Positions 11,641-23,800 of a stretch of 64,000 nucleotides of DNA are shown piece after piece. Origin of the DNA: Elysia crispata (lineage: Eukaryota > Mollusca > Gastropoda > Plakobranchidae). A program made the position numbers and the translations under genes. The stretch lies in the NCBI GenBank assembly GCA_033675545.1, contig JAWDGP010007450.1, positions 32,501-96,500 of the forward strand. The letters are read 5' to 3'. The notes below the pieces were generated by a model that had not been told where the DNA came from, made no database searches, and was given only the letters and a program-made list of their open reading frames with translations. Each line of letters starts with the position of its first letter. The first letter of the stretch is position 1.

Positions 11641-14600
11641 TCATGAGAGATTTTCTGGAAAACTTAGGGTCATAAAAACAACCAAAGATCTCAAGTGATG
11701 GTTCATTCCCTTTAACCTTAGATCTATACTATGCCTAGAACTTACCATAGAAGAGAGCAGCATGGAGTAAGGGAAACAAGAAAAAAGAAGAGATCCAAGC
11801 AAAGTTAAGGGGGAGAGAAAGGGAGATAATTGGGCAAGGACATGAGGAACATGACAATTAACACCTATTAAATATATAGTTATTGCCCCTGAATGTTTAC
11901 ACATAGCTTTATCAAACATAAAAATTTCCCAGAACAGTTCGAGGAATGCATGCTAAACTTTAATTCGGAATGTGTGTACAGGATCTACATTACACATCAT
12001 TCATTTTACTAAGCCCATTTCAAGAAATCATCAATAGCTCATAAGAAGTAATCGAAGATGTGTTAAGTGCATAGTTTGAGAGAAACATGATTTTTTTAAA
12101 TCGAAATATTCTTCTTCAAAGTTAATTTCAACGCTCTACCACCTCATATTAATAAACGTATTTCAGTGTCATTGCTATTAGTCTAAATAACAAATCTATC
12201 CATTGTTTGCTATTCTGTTCCTTTCTATACTTATGCCAATATGACAAAACACAACTGGATTGGTTTGGTACCACAAATGATAGGTTTTACAGAAGTATAC
12301 AAAATGAAGACAACATAATCAGAGAAGGGTAATTAAAAAAAACAACATTATTATTTAAGGTTATCTTTAGTTTGTAATATTAACATAGTAAAGTCTAAGA
12401 GATCTCACTCCAGAACTTAAAAAAAACATGGTTAAAGCTTTGAAGACATCAAAGTCACAACTGGTTCTATCAAATCATTTCTCAAACAAGTTGGTATTTT
12501 CACTGGTTACATGTTTCTTAATATTTCTTGATTTAAAAAGAACAAAAATGTCGAACTGTGTCGAATGATAAATAAAAATGAGTTTGAGAAAGATATCTTC
12601 AATTCAAATTCCGTAGAATAAAACCTGATTCAATTCAATACATACATATACATTGAACAAAATATGCTAATAATGAGTTGGATCATCATGGTGAAGATTC
12701 AGCATAGATAAAAATTCTTCATATAAAGGCATTTTAATACATTCTCTGGAAATAAAATGAAAAACAAACATAAATTTAAAACAAAAAAACACTGAAGATC
12801 TTGATGGTCATAAATAGGAGGAACAAAGTCAAACTCTTCATCAATTCTTTTCAAACACTTGTGAAGAATTTATAATACATGTAATATGTTGCAGGATTTA
12901 CAGTACAGTCCTTTAAAAATTCATTCGCACACAATGTATTTACATGCTTTTATCTATTCTCTAATTTTTAAAGATTTCATTTATCAATTTTCTTGACATC
13001 ATAAAAATCCTTGTACCGTTTCAATTTTTTAAATCTTTTTAAAGTTTCAGAGCCAAGAGAAATCATATGCCAATGTAAGCTAAATGAAATTAAAATGCAT
13101 GCATTAAAAAAATTTTGTCAGAACCATGATGTTCAAAACTTACAAGTTCCAAAACCTTCTTAATTCTAAGGTGTTCCACTAACAAGCTGAGAAATTTTTG
13201 AGAAATTATATTCAAGTGCTGGCAAATATTTCAATTGCATAATTGAAGCCCTATTTGATTTTAATGTTAATTGTATTAACGAGTTGTTTCTAGAATTGTT
13301 TGAAAATTTTTATCTTGTGAGTAGGTTATAGTGTATCATTCAAAGTTTCAAGCCTATAGAGACTAGAACTGTGGTGTCACACAAAACGAACACATTTCTA
13401 GGACTCAGACCCTTAAAAATTTTGCTTTTCACTCTTTGAACATCTTTTACAAAAAGCAAAATTTTCAGTTACTTGGATATCTCAGCAGTGAATGATTTTT
13501 TTTTTCTCATTTCAACTCCAAAAAGGCTGAATACATAATGCATTTTTCCAAGATCTCTGTTATTTAGACTTACTCTCAGACATGTTTATGAACACACCCT
13601 TTCCTGTTGTCCTGCTCAAGTTTGCTTTCATACTTTAGAACAACACTGGGAAAGGACAGATTCAAGATAAATTGCGGTTGTAAAAAAAAATAATAGTCCT
13701 ACTTACTATTAACCATTAAATCAAACAAGCAGTACAACAGAAGCAAACGCTCAGTAACAGAACTTAAAATAACAATGAATTATAGTAATACCATTGCATC
13801 CATTGAAATGAAAAGCATTTTTGCAACTTCTCTTTTAAACAGTTAAATAAACAGGGTCATGACATGCATATACTTTGATTGTGCAACTATCATTACCTTT
13901 TTTAAACAGACTGCATGTATATAAACCAATTACATTTAACATACAAGCAGACTTACATTTTACATACTTAACTACCATTGTTCATCAAATGAAGTTACAT
14001 TCACATCTTTTTTTAATCTTAGACATTGTCATCTCATTTATTCTATCCTTGTATGGAAGTCAGGCACTGAGATTATTTCCTTCAGTTCAAAATTTCATAT
14101 GAGCCAAATAATGTTCTTCTGAATACAGTTTCCTAACTTTTGCCTCTTCTTGATCAAAATACATCCTGCAAAAGGGATTATAATGTGACAATCCCCATCA
14201 TAATGCTTTTTAATCTACCAAACGACTTTTTTGACCACTATATTATTTGATATAAATCATATGAGCAAGATTGCTGAATAAAGACAGGCTTTGTATTTCA
14301 GATTTCAGATTTATGAGCACCTTTTAAAAAATAGATGTAATGTTGTTGCCAAAATCGTTCTTGGAATTCTCTCTTGATTCAAATAATCTAGTAAACTGGA
14401 AATAATATATAATAATTGTCTTGTTATGTCTAAATACGTTGCGTATAGCTCAAATACAGTTAAACGTAAAACACTACCCACCTAAAATATTTTAACTACA
14501 ATACTCTGCTTAACTAAGTTTTGTCCCTACATAATTCTTTCATTTATAATTTTCCCTAGTTGAAACGAGATATGTTTCATAAAAATAAAAATATTATTGC

Positions 14601-14872
14601 TGTTCCCATAATTTTGGTTTATAAATATCCATTGTATTTAATGGTGTCGATACTTAGAAAATATTTTTTTTAAATGATAAAAATTACATAAATTATGAGA
14701 AGTCTGTGGACTGACCAAATTTTTCCATCTTTAATAATGGTGCAGCAAAAGAAATTTACCTACTTTTGAACCCTGTTTTTTTGTTTCCTTAAGAATTTAA
14801 AATTTTAACATTTGATAATTAGAATTGGTTGCATAACAATTTGGTTTTCTGGATATATGCATTTTTGCTTCT

Positions 14873-14878
14873 TTTATT
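14873..14878 (-). terminator. Candidate poly(A) signal for TMEM35A
   Basis: Minus-strand AATAAA about 306 nt past the TMEM35A stop codon. It is the first canonical hexamer I noticed downstream, but such hexamers are common in AT-rich DNA. Confidence 0.25.
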
Positions 14879-15183
14879 CAAAATATAGCTTTTTCTAAAT
14901 CAAAATTTAATGGGGTGACCACAAAGTCTGAAAGACCATCCAGCACAATTCTGATCTGAACATTGTTAGGCTTTGGTTACTTCCATATTCTTCAAGGGAT
15001 TCTTGCTAGGTCTACCTGTTTTGTAGACCTAACCTACAAAGAAATACAGTAAGACCTTGATATCAATGCTAATATTTCTGAATATAAAGGTAAGTTTTCT
15101 GAAAACATTATTCCTAAAATCTATATTATTAGAGCTGCCCCAGCGCAAATGTGAAGAATTTTCATACTGTTATCCTGCAAACT

Positions 15184-15440
15184 TCATTGATCTTTCTTGT
15201 CATCCACCCGGCTGGCTCCATCAGGCACACCTGCGGCTGAGTCAAGCTGACTTTTGTCAAAAACAGACTTTGGCTCTGCTGCCAAACCTTGGAGAAAGAT
15301 GACAAGCCTACATGTGAGCAGAAGGGAGAACACAATAGCTGGACTCATCTTGTCTAGGCCCTCGTCCAATGCCCAGTGGGCATAGATGTCATTCAATGTG
15401 ATGGTCAACAGGCACACGTTAGCCACCTCCTTCAAAGGAC
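15184..15440 (-). CDS. TMEM35A: TMEM35A coding exon 3 (terminal)
   Basis: Acceptor TCACAAG. The first two bases complete a Gly codon, giving LPG-PLKEVAN. Encodes the third and fourth membrane segments and a polar C-terminus, stop TGA at 15186-15184. Confidence 0.9.
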
Positions 15441-18400
15441 CTTGTGATAAAGACACCAGAAGATAAATCTTTACTGTCCTATTTTGGAATATTTGGTTTG
15501 AAAAAGTATTTACAAGAGCATAATGAACTCACAGACATAAAATTCTTAATTTGTTTAAATAAAAGAATCAAGACATCCTATCAAGATTAGCAACCCAATG
15601 AAAATCATACTAACCCATTGATGATAGGTTAGAAAAGAAGTATCTTATCCTCTATGTATCTGTTTTCCTGAAACATTCTTTTGTGTTTGTTCTTTTGTAT
15701 TTATAATATATCTTCAATACCAGCACATCAATGTCTAATCAGTCTAGTTATTGAAATCAGGTTGTTCTATTCATATTATTTGTAGGTATTGTTTGGAAAA
15801 TTCAAGTAACAAAGAAGAATAGATTAGATAATTTAAGTCAATTCTAAGTTTCATTACATGCTGTGGCAAATAATATCATCTTTTAATTTCAATAAAACAT
15901 TAAAATTTACTTCATAGCAGGTTAGCAACTTGGTATTTCTTTTTCTTTTTTTTTTCAAAAGGGAACAAAAGCACAAACACAAAAGAATGATACCTGGTAG
16001 AAAGGCAAGCAAAGCACCACATATAATTTCTGTTGATCCAACAGTCTTCCTGTAGGTGTGAGGATTGGGTTTCCAGCCTGTTTGTTTCACCAATGGAAAC
16101 ACTTTGGAGTTGCGAATGTAGGTCTTTCTCTGCAACAGATATATTAATCATTGATTAATTGTAATTGACATAATTACACAAGAAATCATATATCTTACTA
16201 ATATTTAGTTATAAAGGTCACCTAAAATATATAGTGGCAAGCCTTCAAGGATTAAATTATGATTACTTTTAAATCAAACATTACAAATTCATGAACTTCT
16301 GTCTTCCAAAAACTCTTTCTGAACATTTTTCATGGGTAGAATCTCTATATGCTTATAATATCTGCTTAACTTCCGTAAGATTAGGTCAAATTTCACTTGT
16401 TTTAGGCATAAATAATTAAGAAAAATACAACAAAAATTATTATCATAATAGAGAGAAAAAAAATTTATCCCCATACAACTGAATTTTAAAATGTTAAAAA
16501 AAGTATGAAACAGTCACCAACTTGAATTCAAGAACAATAATCTTTTAACAACAGTTGTATATAATTTGCCTTCTCAAGAAAAAGCCAAAATAAAAGGCGA
16601 AACATTTTCTATGGTATAAAAAAAGGCAAAACAATATTGTTAATATTGTCTTGGGGTTCAAGTTGGTGACTATTGCACATTTTTTTTTTAGATTTCTCAA
16701 ACATCTTCAGTTATTCCTGCATTTTAATTGATCCTGGGACTTAGGCTTTACATAGTGTTTTAGGAATTTCCAAATCATTGTTTTTCATAAATTTTACTCC
16801 CCTTTCACAGAGAAAAATGTATTGAATGCAAAAAAGCAACAATTATAAACTTGAGAAACAGGGAAAGAAAATTTTTTTTTACCTGTACAAGGATACAATT
16901 TTTCCCCCCTTAAAAGGATAAAAAAATTTTCGCATGTACAGATGTGTAAAAGGTCATCAAATTTGATCATGACTTCATTCAAAGTTCAGTTGCAGGCATT
17001 TTAGAAGAAAATTAACTGTTACTAGTGTTAGTGTGTTTCTTTTGTTTCACAAATTTACAAACAATTTCCTGTAGTGGAAATTGATTTTTTAAATCTTTTT
17101 CATCAAAAGCTTATGATTGAGATTGTAAACCTATGGCTCCTCCCATATTGATTTTTAAGAAATGCAATTCATTCACATTATATATATATTCCTTAATTTA
17201 GGAGAAAAAAAAATGCGGTTTTGTTAGTGTCACAACAATGTTGTCATTTAAGTGAAAGAAGAATGGCAAAATGCAATTTCAATTTTTCATACATGTAGGT
17301 AAAATTTTGCTGACACTCTGATGTACTTAAATGTAGAAAATGATGCCTTTCAGATTTAAATAGAAATTTTCTGTATTTCTTTGTTGAACAGGTCAGTGAA
17401 ATAAATAAATATAATAGACTACTTATATTTACAAACATTGAAACAAGACTGATAAATATCAAAATTTTAAATTAAAAAACACTGATCAAAAAAAAAAATA
17501 ACCTTATAATTATTATAATTCCACTGCCACATAAATTGAAGAGTTTAAAGTATTAATTAGCTTCTTAAGTTGTTTACTTTATTTATAAATGAAAGGTAAC
17601 TGGACCCTATGAAATGCATAATGTTCCTTTATCAGTGAATTATCTACATCACGGTTAATAGATTACAAACAATTAGGCCTTTCTGTGTACATAAGTAAAT
17701 TTGAGGGGACAAAAGTTACAAAAGATAGAGGGAAAAAAAAGGCTTTTTCTTACGCTTAGTCTAGAGCTTCAAATCTAGTTCTAGATTAGAACTAAAGATT
17801 ACAATAAACCTTGGACTCAATAAATCAGCTCTGTCTGGAAAATGAATCCAGGTTTTTATGAAACAAAGGAAAATGAAATGAATTTTTATACCTCTTATTG
17901 AATTCCATGATAATTAACATAACAGGTTCAAAAAGAACCTCTACCAGATTTGTGAAGCAAGACATTATTAGAAGGACTTCCAAATGGGAAAGGTAACTCT
18001 ATCATGAATTTGATTGGGCCTTATATGGAACTTATTAATTTATGCTTCAAGTGAGTATATCAGAAGTCCTTCCATTTTTGGTTTAATTTGCATATATATG
18101 ATTTGGTTTTGATCATTTCATCTCCTGGTCCAATTTACATTCGGATGATAAAAACCATTAAGGCAACTTATATAAATGAACTACAGAATAGAACTTCCTA
18201 CTTGAATTGTTAAACAGTCGACTCCAGGTAAGTTTACTCAAGTGTTTTTTTCTTCAATCAAAAGCATTAAAACAACCGGCAAATTATGCTTTCATTATAA
18301 TTAAGAACCTTTAAAAAAACACAAATCCATCAGTCATCACATGAAGAAAAAATATCAGTCTTCACTGATCTAATCAAACCCTTATCTTGCAAAAATCAAA

Positions 18401-18800
18401 AGGCAATTTCTTCATTAGAGGCATTTCGTACAAAATGTTGAACTTGTTTTGGCTATTCTTAATACGCAGTAACAATCTGGTCATTTGTGGCGTGATTTGT
18501 TTACATCCAACCAGAACCGCAACACACTGCGGTATTACCCTAGAGGCCTATATGACCCCATCAATTGAAGCCCTCTTTAGTATTATGGAGGAGCCATACG
18601 ATTCCATATTTTTCTCTTTAGCATGAGCGCCCCCTTAGACCTAGATCTAGATCTAAATATTTTAGATTTGTATAATTTTGATTCTTTACCATTTCTTTGT
18701 AAATGTCACTATTTACAGAAGGCGTCAGTTTGATGGTTCCTACGAAAATAAAGAACAAACCCAAGGTTATACCCAGCACTTTCAGAACAACAGAAGCCAT
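15184..18800 (-). CDS. TMEM35A: TMEM35A/NACHO homologue (nicotinic acetylcholine receptor chaperone), complete, 3 exons
   Basis: Coding exons 18800-18690, 16129-15994 and 15440-15184 join in frame to 167 codons plus stop, the same length as the vertebrate protein. In vertebrates TMEM35A (NACHO) is a small multi-pass ER membrane protein that helps assemble alpha7 and other nicotinic receptors. Seen here: a hydrophobic first segment ending in GTIKLTP (residues 21-27), a second at about 68-83 (TEIICGALLAFLPG), PLKEVANVCLL leading into a third (about 84-107), and a fourth containing LLLTCRLVIF (122-131), then a short polar tail ending DDKKDQ. GTIKLTP, the LPG/VPG-K-VAN region and LLTCRL are shared with vertebrate TMEM35A. 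The paralogue TMEM35B is a weaker alternative. Initiation at 18800 matches the family's N-terminus. It is head to head with UTP20. Confidence 0.9.
15994..16129 (-). CDS. TMEM35A: TMEM35A coding exon 2
   Basis: Acceptor GTTGCAG, donor CCAG|GTATCA. 45 codons plus one base. RKTYIRNSKVFPL aligns with the vertebrate KRAYKSYVRALPL segment, followed by the second hydrophobic segment. Confidence 0.9.
16130..18689 (-). other. TMEM35A intron 1
   Basis: 2.56 kb, AT-rich, no exon seen. Contains the inverted-repeat-bounded dispersed repeat at 16512-16671 and scattered TCTAGA/AGATCT palindromes near 17765 and 18635. Intron 2 (15441-15993) shows nothing notable. Confidence 0.8.
16512..16671. repeat. Element bounded by a 15-bp perfect inverted repeat
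   Basis: AGTCACCAACTTGAA (16512-16526) is matched by TTCAAGTTGGTGACT (16657-16671). The right arm and about 90 bp beyond it recur, diverged, at 33899-34005, so this is a dispersed repeat family. Confidence 0.75.
18690..18800 (-). CDS. TMEM35A: TMEM35A coding exon 1
   Basis: 37 codons from ATG to SDIYKEM, then donor ATG|GTAAAG, phase 0. Encodes the first membrane segment and the GTIKLTP motif. Confidence 0.9.
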
Positions 18801-19058
18801 AGTATCTTTATTGTTAGCTCTTTTTTTTTTCTTTAGTTTTATAAGAGTAAGGTAATGAACTCAGAGTCTTGATATTGGGGTAGATGTGGTTCTCAATTCA
18901 CTGACAAAGCTCAGGACTGCAGATAGCCTACTCGCTAAGGTGCCAGTGTCCTCCCTTGTTTCGTTTTCCTTTCTTTTCGTTTTATTTCCTGTACAAACCG
19001 TGAATGCGAGAATATTAGAATCTCGAGTATTTTAACCGTTGCTGTATGTGTGTGTACT

Positions 19059-19067
19059 GAGAGAGAC

Positions 19068-19138
<71 letters not shown>
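19059..19138. repeat. (GA)n microsatellite
   Basis: GA units with minor CAGA degeneracy at the left end. Confidence 0.95.
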
Positions 19139-19140
<2 letters not shown>

Positions 19141-20620
19141 TTCTGAGAAATGATAACATCTTATTGGCAGAATAGATAAAATGAGGGTCCAAACTGCCAC
19201 ACCGACGTTGTGAGAATTGAACCCGTGAAGAGTGTTACTGTGGATATTAAGGCGGGTGTTCTTATATCTAGCCATTGGACACCCTTATTGTACTTGGAAT
19301 GCTTTATAGCAAGGTATTTTAGTTCTTTGACGAGATCCAGGTTCTGGATACTTTTTTGTAGCTTTGAGCCCCACCCATTCTGCTTCCAATGGCTCATTGA
19401 ATCGATGGAGTTAAAACTTAACTCCACTGTCAGTGCTTTATGTTTATTGGAGGAAGCTAAATCGATCACAATTTTTTTAAGCCCAAGTTTCATTTTTCTC
19501 TAGTATTCTCCAGGAAACTTGTCCCAATTCAGAAGATGTATTGACTGAAAGTCTGTTTTGCAATTCTTTTCTTTCGTTCGTTGTTTCGACATTGCTTCCG
19601 TTTCATCGTGCATCAGTGGTAATTATCATTGAATCTGTATCTACTTCCATTTTTGTAAAATGACCTAAGCAGAAGATCGGCGCTCTGTTTTATTTGTGTT
19701 ATTAAAGAAAGATACGGAAACGGTTATTATGTAAGAGTTTATGACATGCTGTGTGGTCTAGTTTTGACTTAATTGTATGAAGAGTTTTTTTTTTCTTTTT
19801 TTTTAACCTAAATGTCATTGGAACTTAGGAGACCAAACAATGGACGAAGCTGATACTCAACGCTGACTGTTTCCAGATATCTTTAAATCTTAGAGACCTT
19901 TTTCGTAAGGCATACACCTAGCCTATTGTCCTTGTTGATATTGTTGCAGCATCTTGTACAGCTACTTTAAATTTATATCAAATCTTATAATCATATTGTT
20001 TTTTTTATTTACCGTTTATATTTGGACTTTGACAAGTTTACAATAATAGTAAATGTGGGTGGTGACAGGATTTCCTTTTTTCCTTCGTCTAAGTTTTACA
20101 GAATCATGAGCGGTCTAATTTTGCCTCAATTTTCCAGTCCATTTAGCTCCAATCACCCTGAAATCCCAAAGAGCCTTCCTTTGGAATATATTTACCATTT
20201 TAAATCAGCTGTTATGTTAGTAATGATGTCACAACTGGTGCATTTTTTTCATGGAGTTTTTCTTTTTAATTTTACCATATGGTAATATAAACTCTTTCCG
20301 GAGTCATCTACTATAGAATGATCTTGGTTTTGTTCCAAGTAACTCTGAGAATGAAGCATCTCCAGAACTTTGGGGCATTTTTGCACTAAAACAAAATTTA
20401 GGTCGCTGGGCCCTGACACCGGCCGGGCTTTTGCTTTGTTTTCTTTCAGACTTGTGAATCTTCATTTATGTGCTTTAACACCTGCCTGACATACTTCTGT
20501 GGAAAAGGAAAATGACATGTGCAGTTCTGATCTTAGAATATCAAGAATAAATAAATGAATAAATAAAGGAAAAGATAGCTTCAAAACAAAGAGGCATAAA
20601 TAACCCTATTTGTAAATAAA

Positions 20621-20628
20621 ACGGAAGT
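20621..20628 (+). promoter_or_regulatory. Possible ETS-type site upstream of UTP20
   Basis: ACGGAAGT about 180 nt before the UTP20 start resembles the ETS/GABP core common in TATA-less promoters of ribosome-biogenesis genes. A motif this short occurs by chance. Confidence 0.2.
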
Positions 20629-20689
20629 TTACATTAAACAACGATAAAGGGAGAGCACTAAAAACGAACACTTTTTGCCGACAGCGAGC

Positions 20690-20728
20690 ATGGATTTGCA
20701 CGAACTAGAATCTAGATCTCTAGTCTAG
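20690..20728 (+). other. Possible 12-codon upstream ORF in the UTP20 leader
   Basis: ATG at 20690 opens 12 codons ending in TAG at 20726-20728, 80 nt before the main start. It matters only if transcription begins upstream of 20690, which the sequence cannot show. Confidence 0.2.
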
Positions 20729-20808
20729 AGATTAAATTGACATTAGATCTTCATTTTGAATATGACTGTTTCTTGACTTGTTTCTGTTTTCTTATATTAA
20801 GAATAAAA

Positions 20809-20850
20809 ATGGGAAAATCTTCAAAACATAAAGCTGAAAATGTGCACCAT
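20809..20850 (+). CDS. UTP20: UTP20 exon 1 (start)
   Basis: ATG with A at -3 and G at +4. Encodes MGKSSKHKAENVHH, then donor GTAAGT, phase 0. No other in-frame ATG lies in the 70 nt upstream. The short basic start parallels the human N-terminus. Confidence 0.85.
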
Positions 20851-23800
20851 GTAAGTTGGCTCTTAATCGGACTTTTTTTTCTTGGTACAGGATTGTTTAC
20901 ATCGCAGTCTAATATGGTTGTATCTAAAACTTGTTCATTAGACGTAAACCTAAGCTGCAGTAGATCTATTAACGTTTCTCGACGAATTCGAAACTAGGTT
21001 TTAAGAGCAACTCAAAAATACTTTTATCTTGAAAAGTATTTATTTGTTACGAATAAAACCTTCATATTCGTGTTCAGCACATCAAATCCATTACAATTTT
21101 TTTAAGTTAAAGTGAGTTGGGCCAATTATTTATAACTGCAATAATACCAACAATTCTGTGTCGCTTATTCACTACCAATAAACTGTAAGAGTGCCCTCAA
21201 TGAAGGGACGACTTTCTTATATTAATATGTAGATCTATAGTGATGATGATATATCTAGAGCTATGCTATATTCATTAACTTACTGTCATAGATCCAAATT
21301 TAGGTGTATCTAAACCTAGGTGATAACTTTTTTACCTATATTCAGTCTCAAACAACAACTGAGATTTAGGAGTAGTAATTTAAATTTGGATTTAGAATCT
21401 AAATCCGAAGTCTAATTATACATGAGCGAATCTAAAAGTAAACTTTCCCAAAAGCTTACCACTACTAGATTTAAATATATCTCAATTATTATTCTACATT
21501 CCAGTACAATAAGATTTAAATACAATCCCTCCCAGATCACTCAGAGTCTAATGAATTGGTTCTGAGGAATCGTAAGCCTGAAATTATTACTACTGAAATA
21601 AATGACAGGAGGTCCCATCCCTCTTTTGAAGGAATAAACTATAATAAAGATATGAAGACTTTTTTTATTCAGATGATAGTCCAGACACTTGTTCCTTAAG
21701 CTGTTCAGACCATATTTCCTAATGTGAAGAGTCAGAGCTGCTGCTGAGCAGGACACTTCATGAGGCAATTGGGTCGATTGATTGACTGATTAATTTAAGT
21801 ATGTGTGATGGCTTCTACACCTTGCATGCTATTTGACAAGTTAATCTTGCTCAATCAAAGTGCTTAGACTTAAAGCTATTTGTCAAGCTTTTAAAATAAA
21901 TGAGACAAGATGAACTCTTCTCAGTTTTTAAGTGAATGGATCAGGTAAGGTGAATGTGGAAATGATTTATAGAAAAACAACATACCTTTTCTGAGGCATA
22001 GAAGAACTTCATGAAATACATTGTCTTCTTTTATTTCAGTTTTTGTCATTCTCTGAACGCATTTCAAATGTTAATATTGATGTTATCCATCGGATTCGTC
22101 GCGTTGATGATGAGGTAAGTCTCATTAAATGTAATGAACATGAATTTTTAAACAATTGTGTGATCAAGTTTCAATTATAAATCAATGTAGTTGAAATAAT
22201 AAGAAAAGGAGATAATGGATAAGCAGATGGATTGCTGCGTTACTACCCTCCAAACCCTTTAGATCATTAGCATTTTCATGGCAATAAATGGTGCATAGCC
22301 TAGAGAATTGCTCACCATTTTTCCTTAGGCTCAAAGGTGATGACTATTGTCAGTTTCATCTCTTGCGGATAACTTGGTTCTTTCAATATTTTTTTTCCCT
22401 TAAATTTTATGCAGCAATAAATTAGTCTTCATAGAGATATATATTTTTTTATCAGTCTTAAGTCAAAATTATGTATTAAGATTCCTTCATAATGCTCACA
22501 TCTTCATGAAAAAAATTGGAAAGTACAACTTTTTTATGGTCTTCAATAATATGCTTAAGTGTGTTTGTTGACATGCATAAAACTCACAGGTAATGTTCAT
22601 ACCATCTATCAAAAATCAAAAAATTTTTTTTTGGTGTGTGTTTAGTCAGTATCAGAAAAAGAACAAGGTGTACATGTCTTTAGTCAGTATGAGAAAAAGA
22701 ACAAGATGATGTTCATAAAGATGATTTATCAATGGTCATTTATTGAAAATAGTAATGATTCTTTCATATCCTCTGTATGTGATGCTTGGAAACTTTCAAA
22801 GATAAAAATATGATATCTTTGGAAAACGTTTTTGGCATGACCTAGGGTTGTAAAACATGTTTTACATGAAAAGGAATAAAAATTGATAAAAATCAAATGA
22901 TCTAATATTAGGTGGACTCAACAAATGTCCAAATGCATTTCAGCGTTTTCTCACAGATCATTGCATCACAAAATGTGCTCACCAAAAACAAAAAAAAAAG
23001 GAGTTTAAGATGTTTCGAATGAATAAGAATAGTTAGCTAATTTTGTAAAATTCAAACCTATTTGCATATCCTTTTAATCATTCAAAATTAAGGTTTGCTT
23101 AAACATGCAGCTATTCTTGCAAGCCAGTACACCTGTAGAGTTTGCTGATTTTAATGCTGGAATTTATAACCTTCTTATAAGTATTTATAAGGATCTTAAA
23201 TAAAATTCACAAAATTCAGAATAAGATTATGTAAAGATAGATTCTATGGCATTGATTTGGTCAGCTCAAAATTACAATTGCTTGAAAAAGCTATTAATCT
23301 TTTCATAACTATTTTAGCCTTAATCACTCTCTGACAAAGCTGCAATTGATAATTCAACTCGTAACTTAGGCTTATTTTTACAATAACAAATTCTCAACAA
23401 ATTGGACCTTTATAATTTAATGAAACCATAAACAAGAAAATTAGAATGCTTTGTAAATTGTTAAGGTAAAGATTGTGACAGTAATTTAAAATCAAAATCG
23501 TAACATATGATCATAATCATTTAGGATCTGAATTTAGTATTCAGAAATATATAGATCTTAACCTTGTTAAATCTTAATGCAACAGAAGAGAAGGTTTTTT
23601 TTTAATCTGTAATTTGAGGGGAAAAAAACTGTGAGCATTTTTGGGGATTTTTTTTCTCATAATTATAAAAGTTTACCCCCTTATAGAAATCAATAAATTG
23701 TATATGTGTATAACAAGCCTTGATCTCTCCAGTTGAGATACAGTAATGTATTGGCTTTTGGAATGAAAAAAATATTTAGAGGTTCTTTTATTATGGCACG

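Larger units (their letters stand above)
18801..20808. other. Divergent intergenic region between TMEM35A and UTP20
   Basis: Two kilobases between the two start codons, so it must contain both promoters if the transcripts start locally. No TATA box or CpG-rich block is obvious. It carries a (GA)n tract (19059-19138). Open frames on both strands at 19161-19503 overlap each other and resemble nothing known. Confidence 0.7.

Noticed and set aside
15854..15993. Continuation of the TMEM35A exon 2 frame (GIILLCLCFCSLL...)
   Set aside because: A good donor (CCAG|GTATCA) at 15994 joins in frame to exon 3, which carries the family's conserved segments; the continuation is intron read-through.
19161..19503. 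Open frames of about 100 codons on both strands between the two genes
   Set aside because: Mutual overlap, no splice logic and no motif.
21541..21768. Minus-strand 75-codon frame in UTP20 intron 1
   Set aside because: No recognisable domain and no splice sites; may be a decayed repeat.
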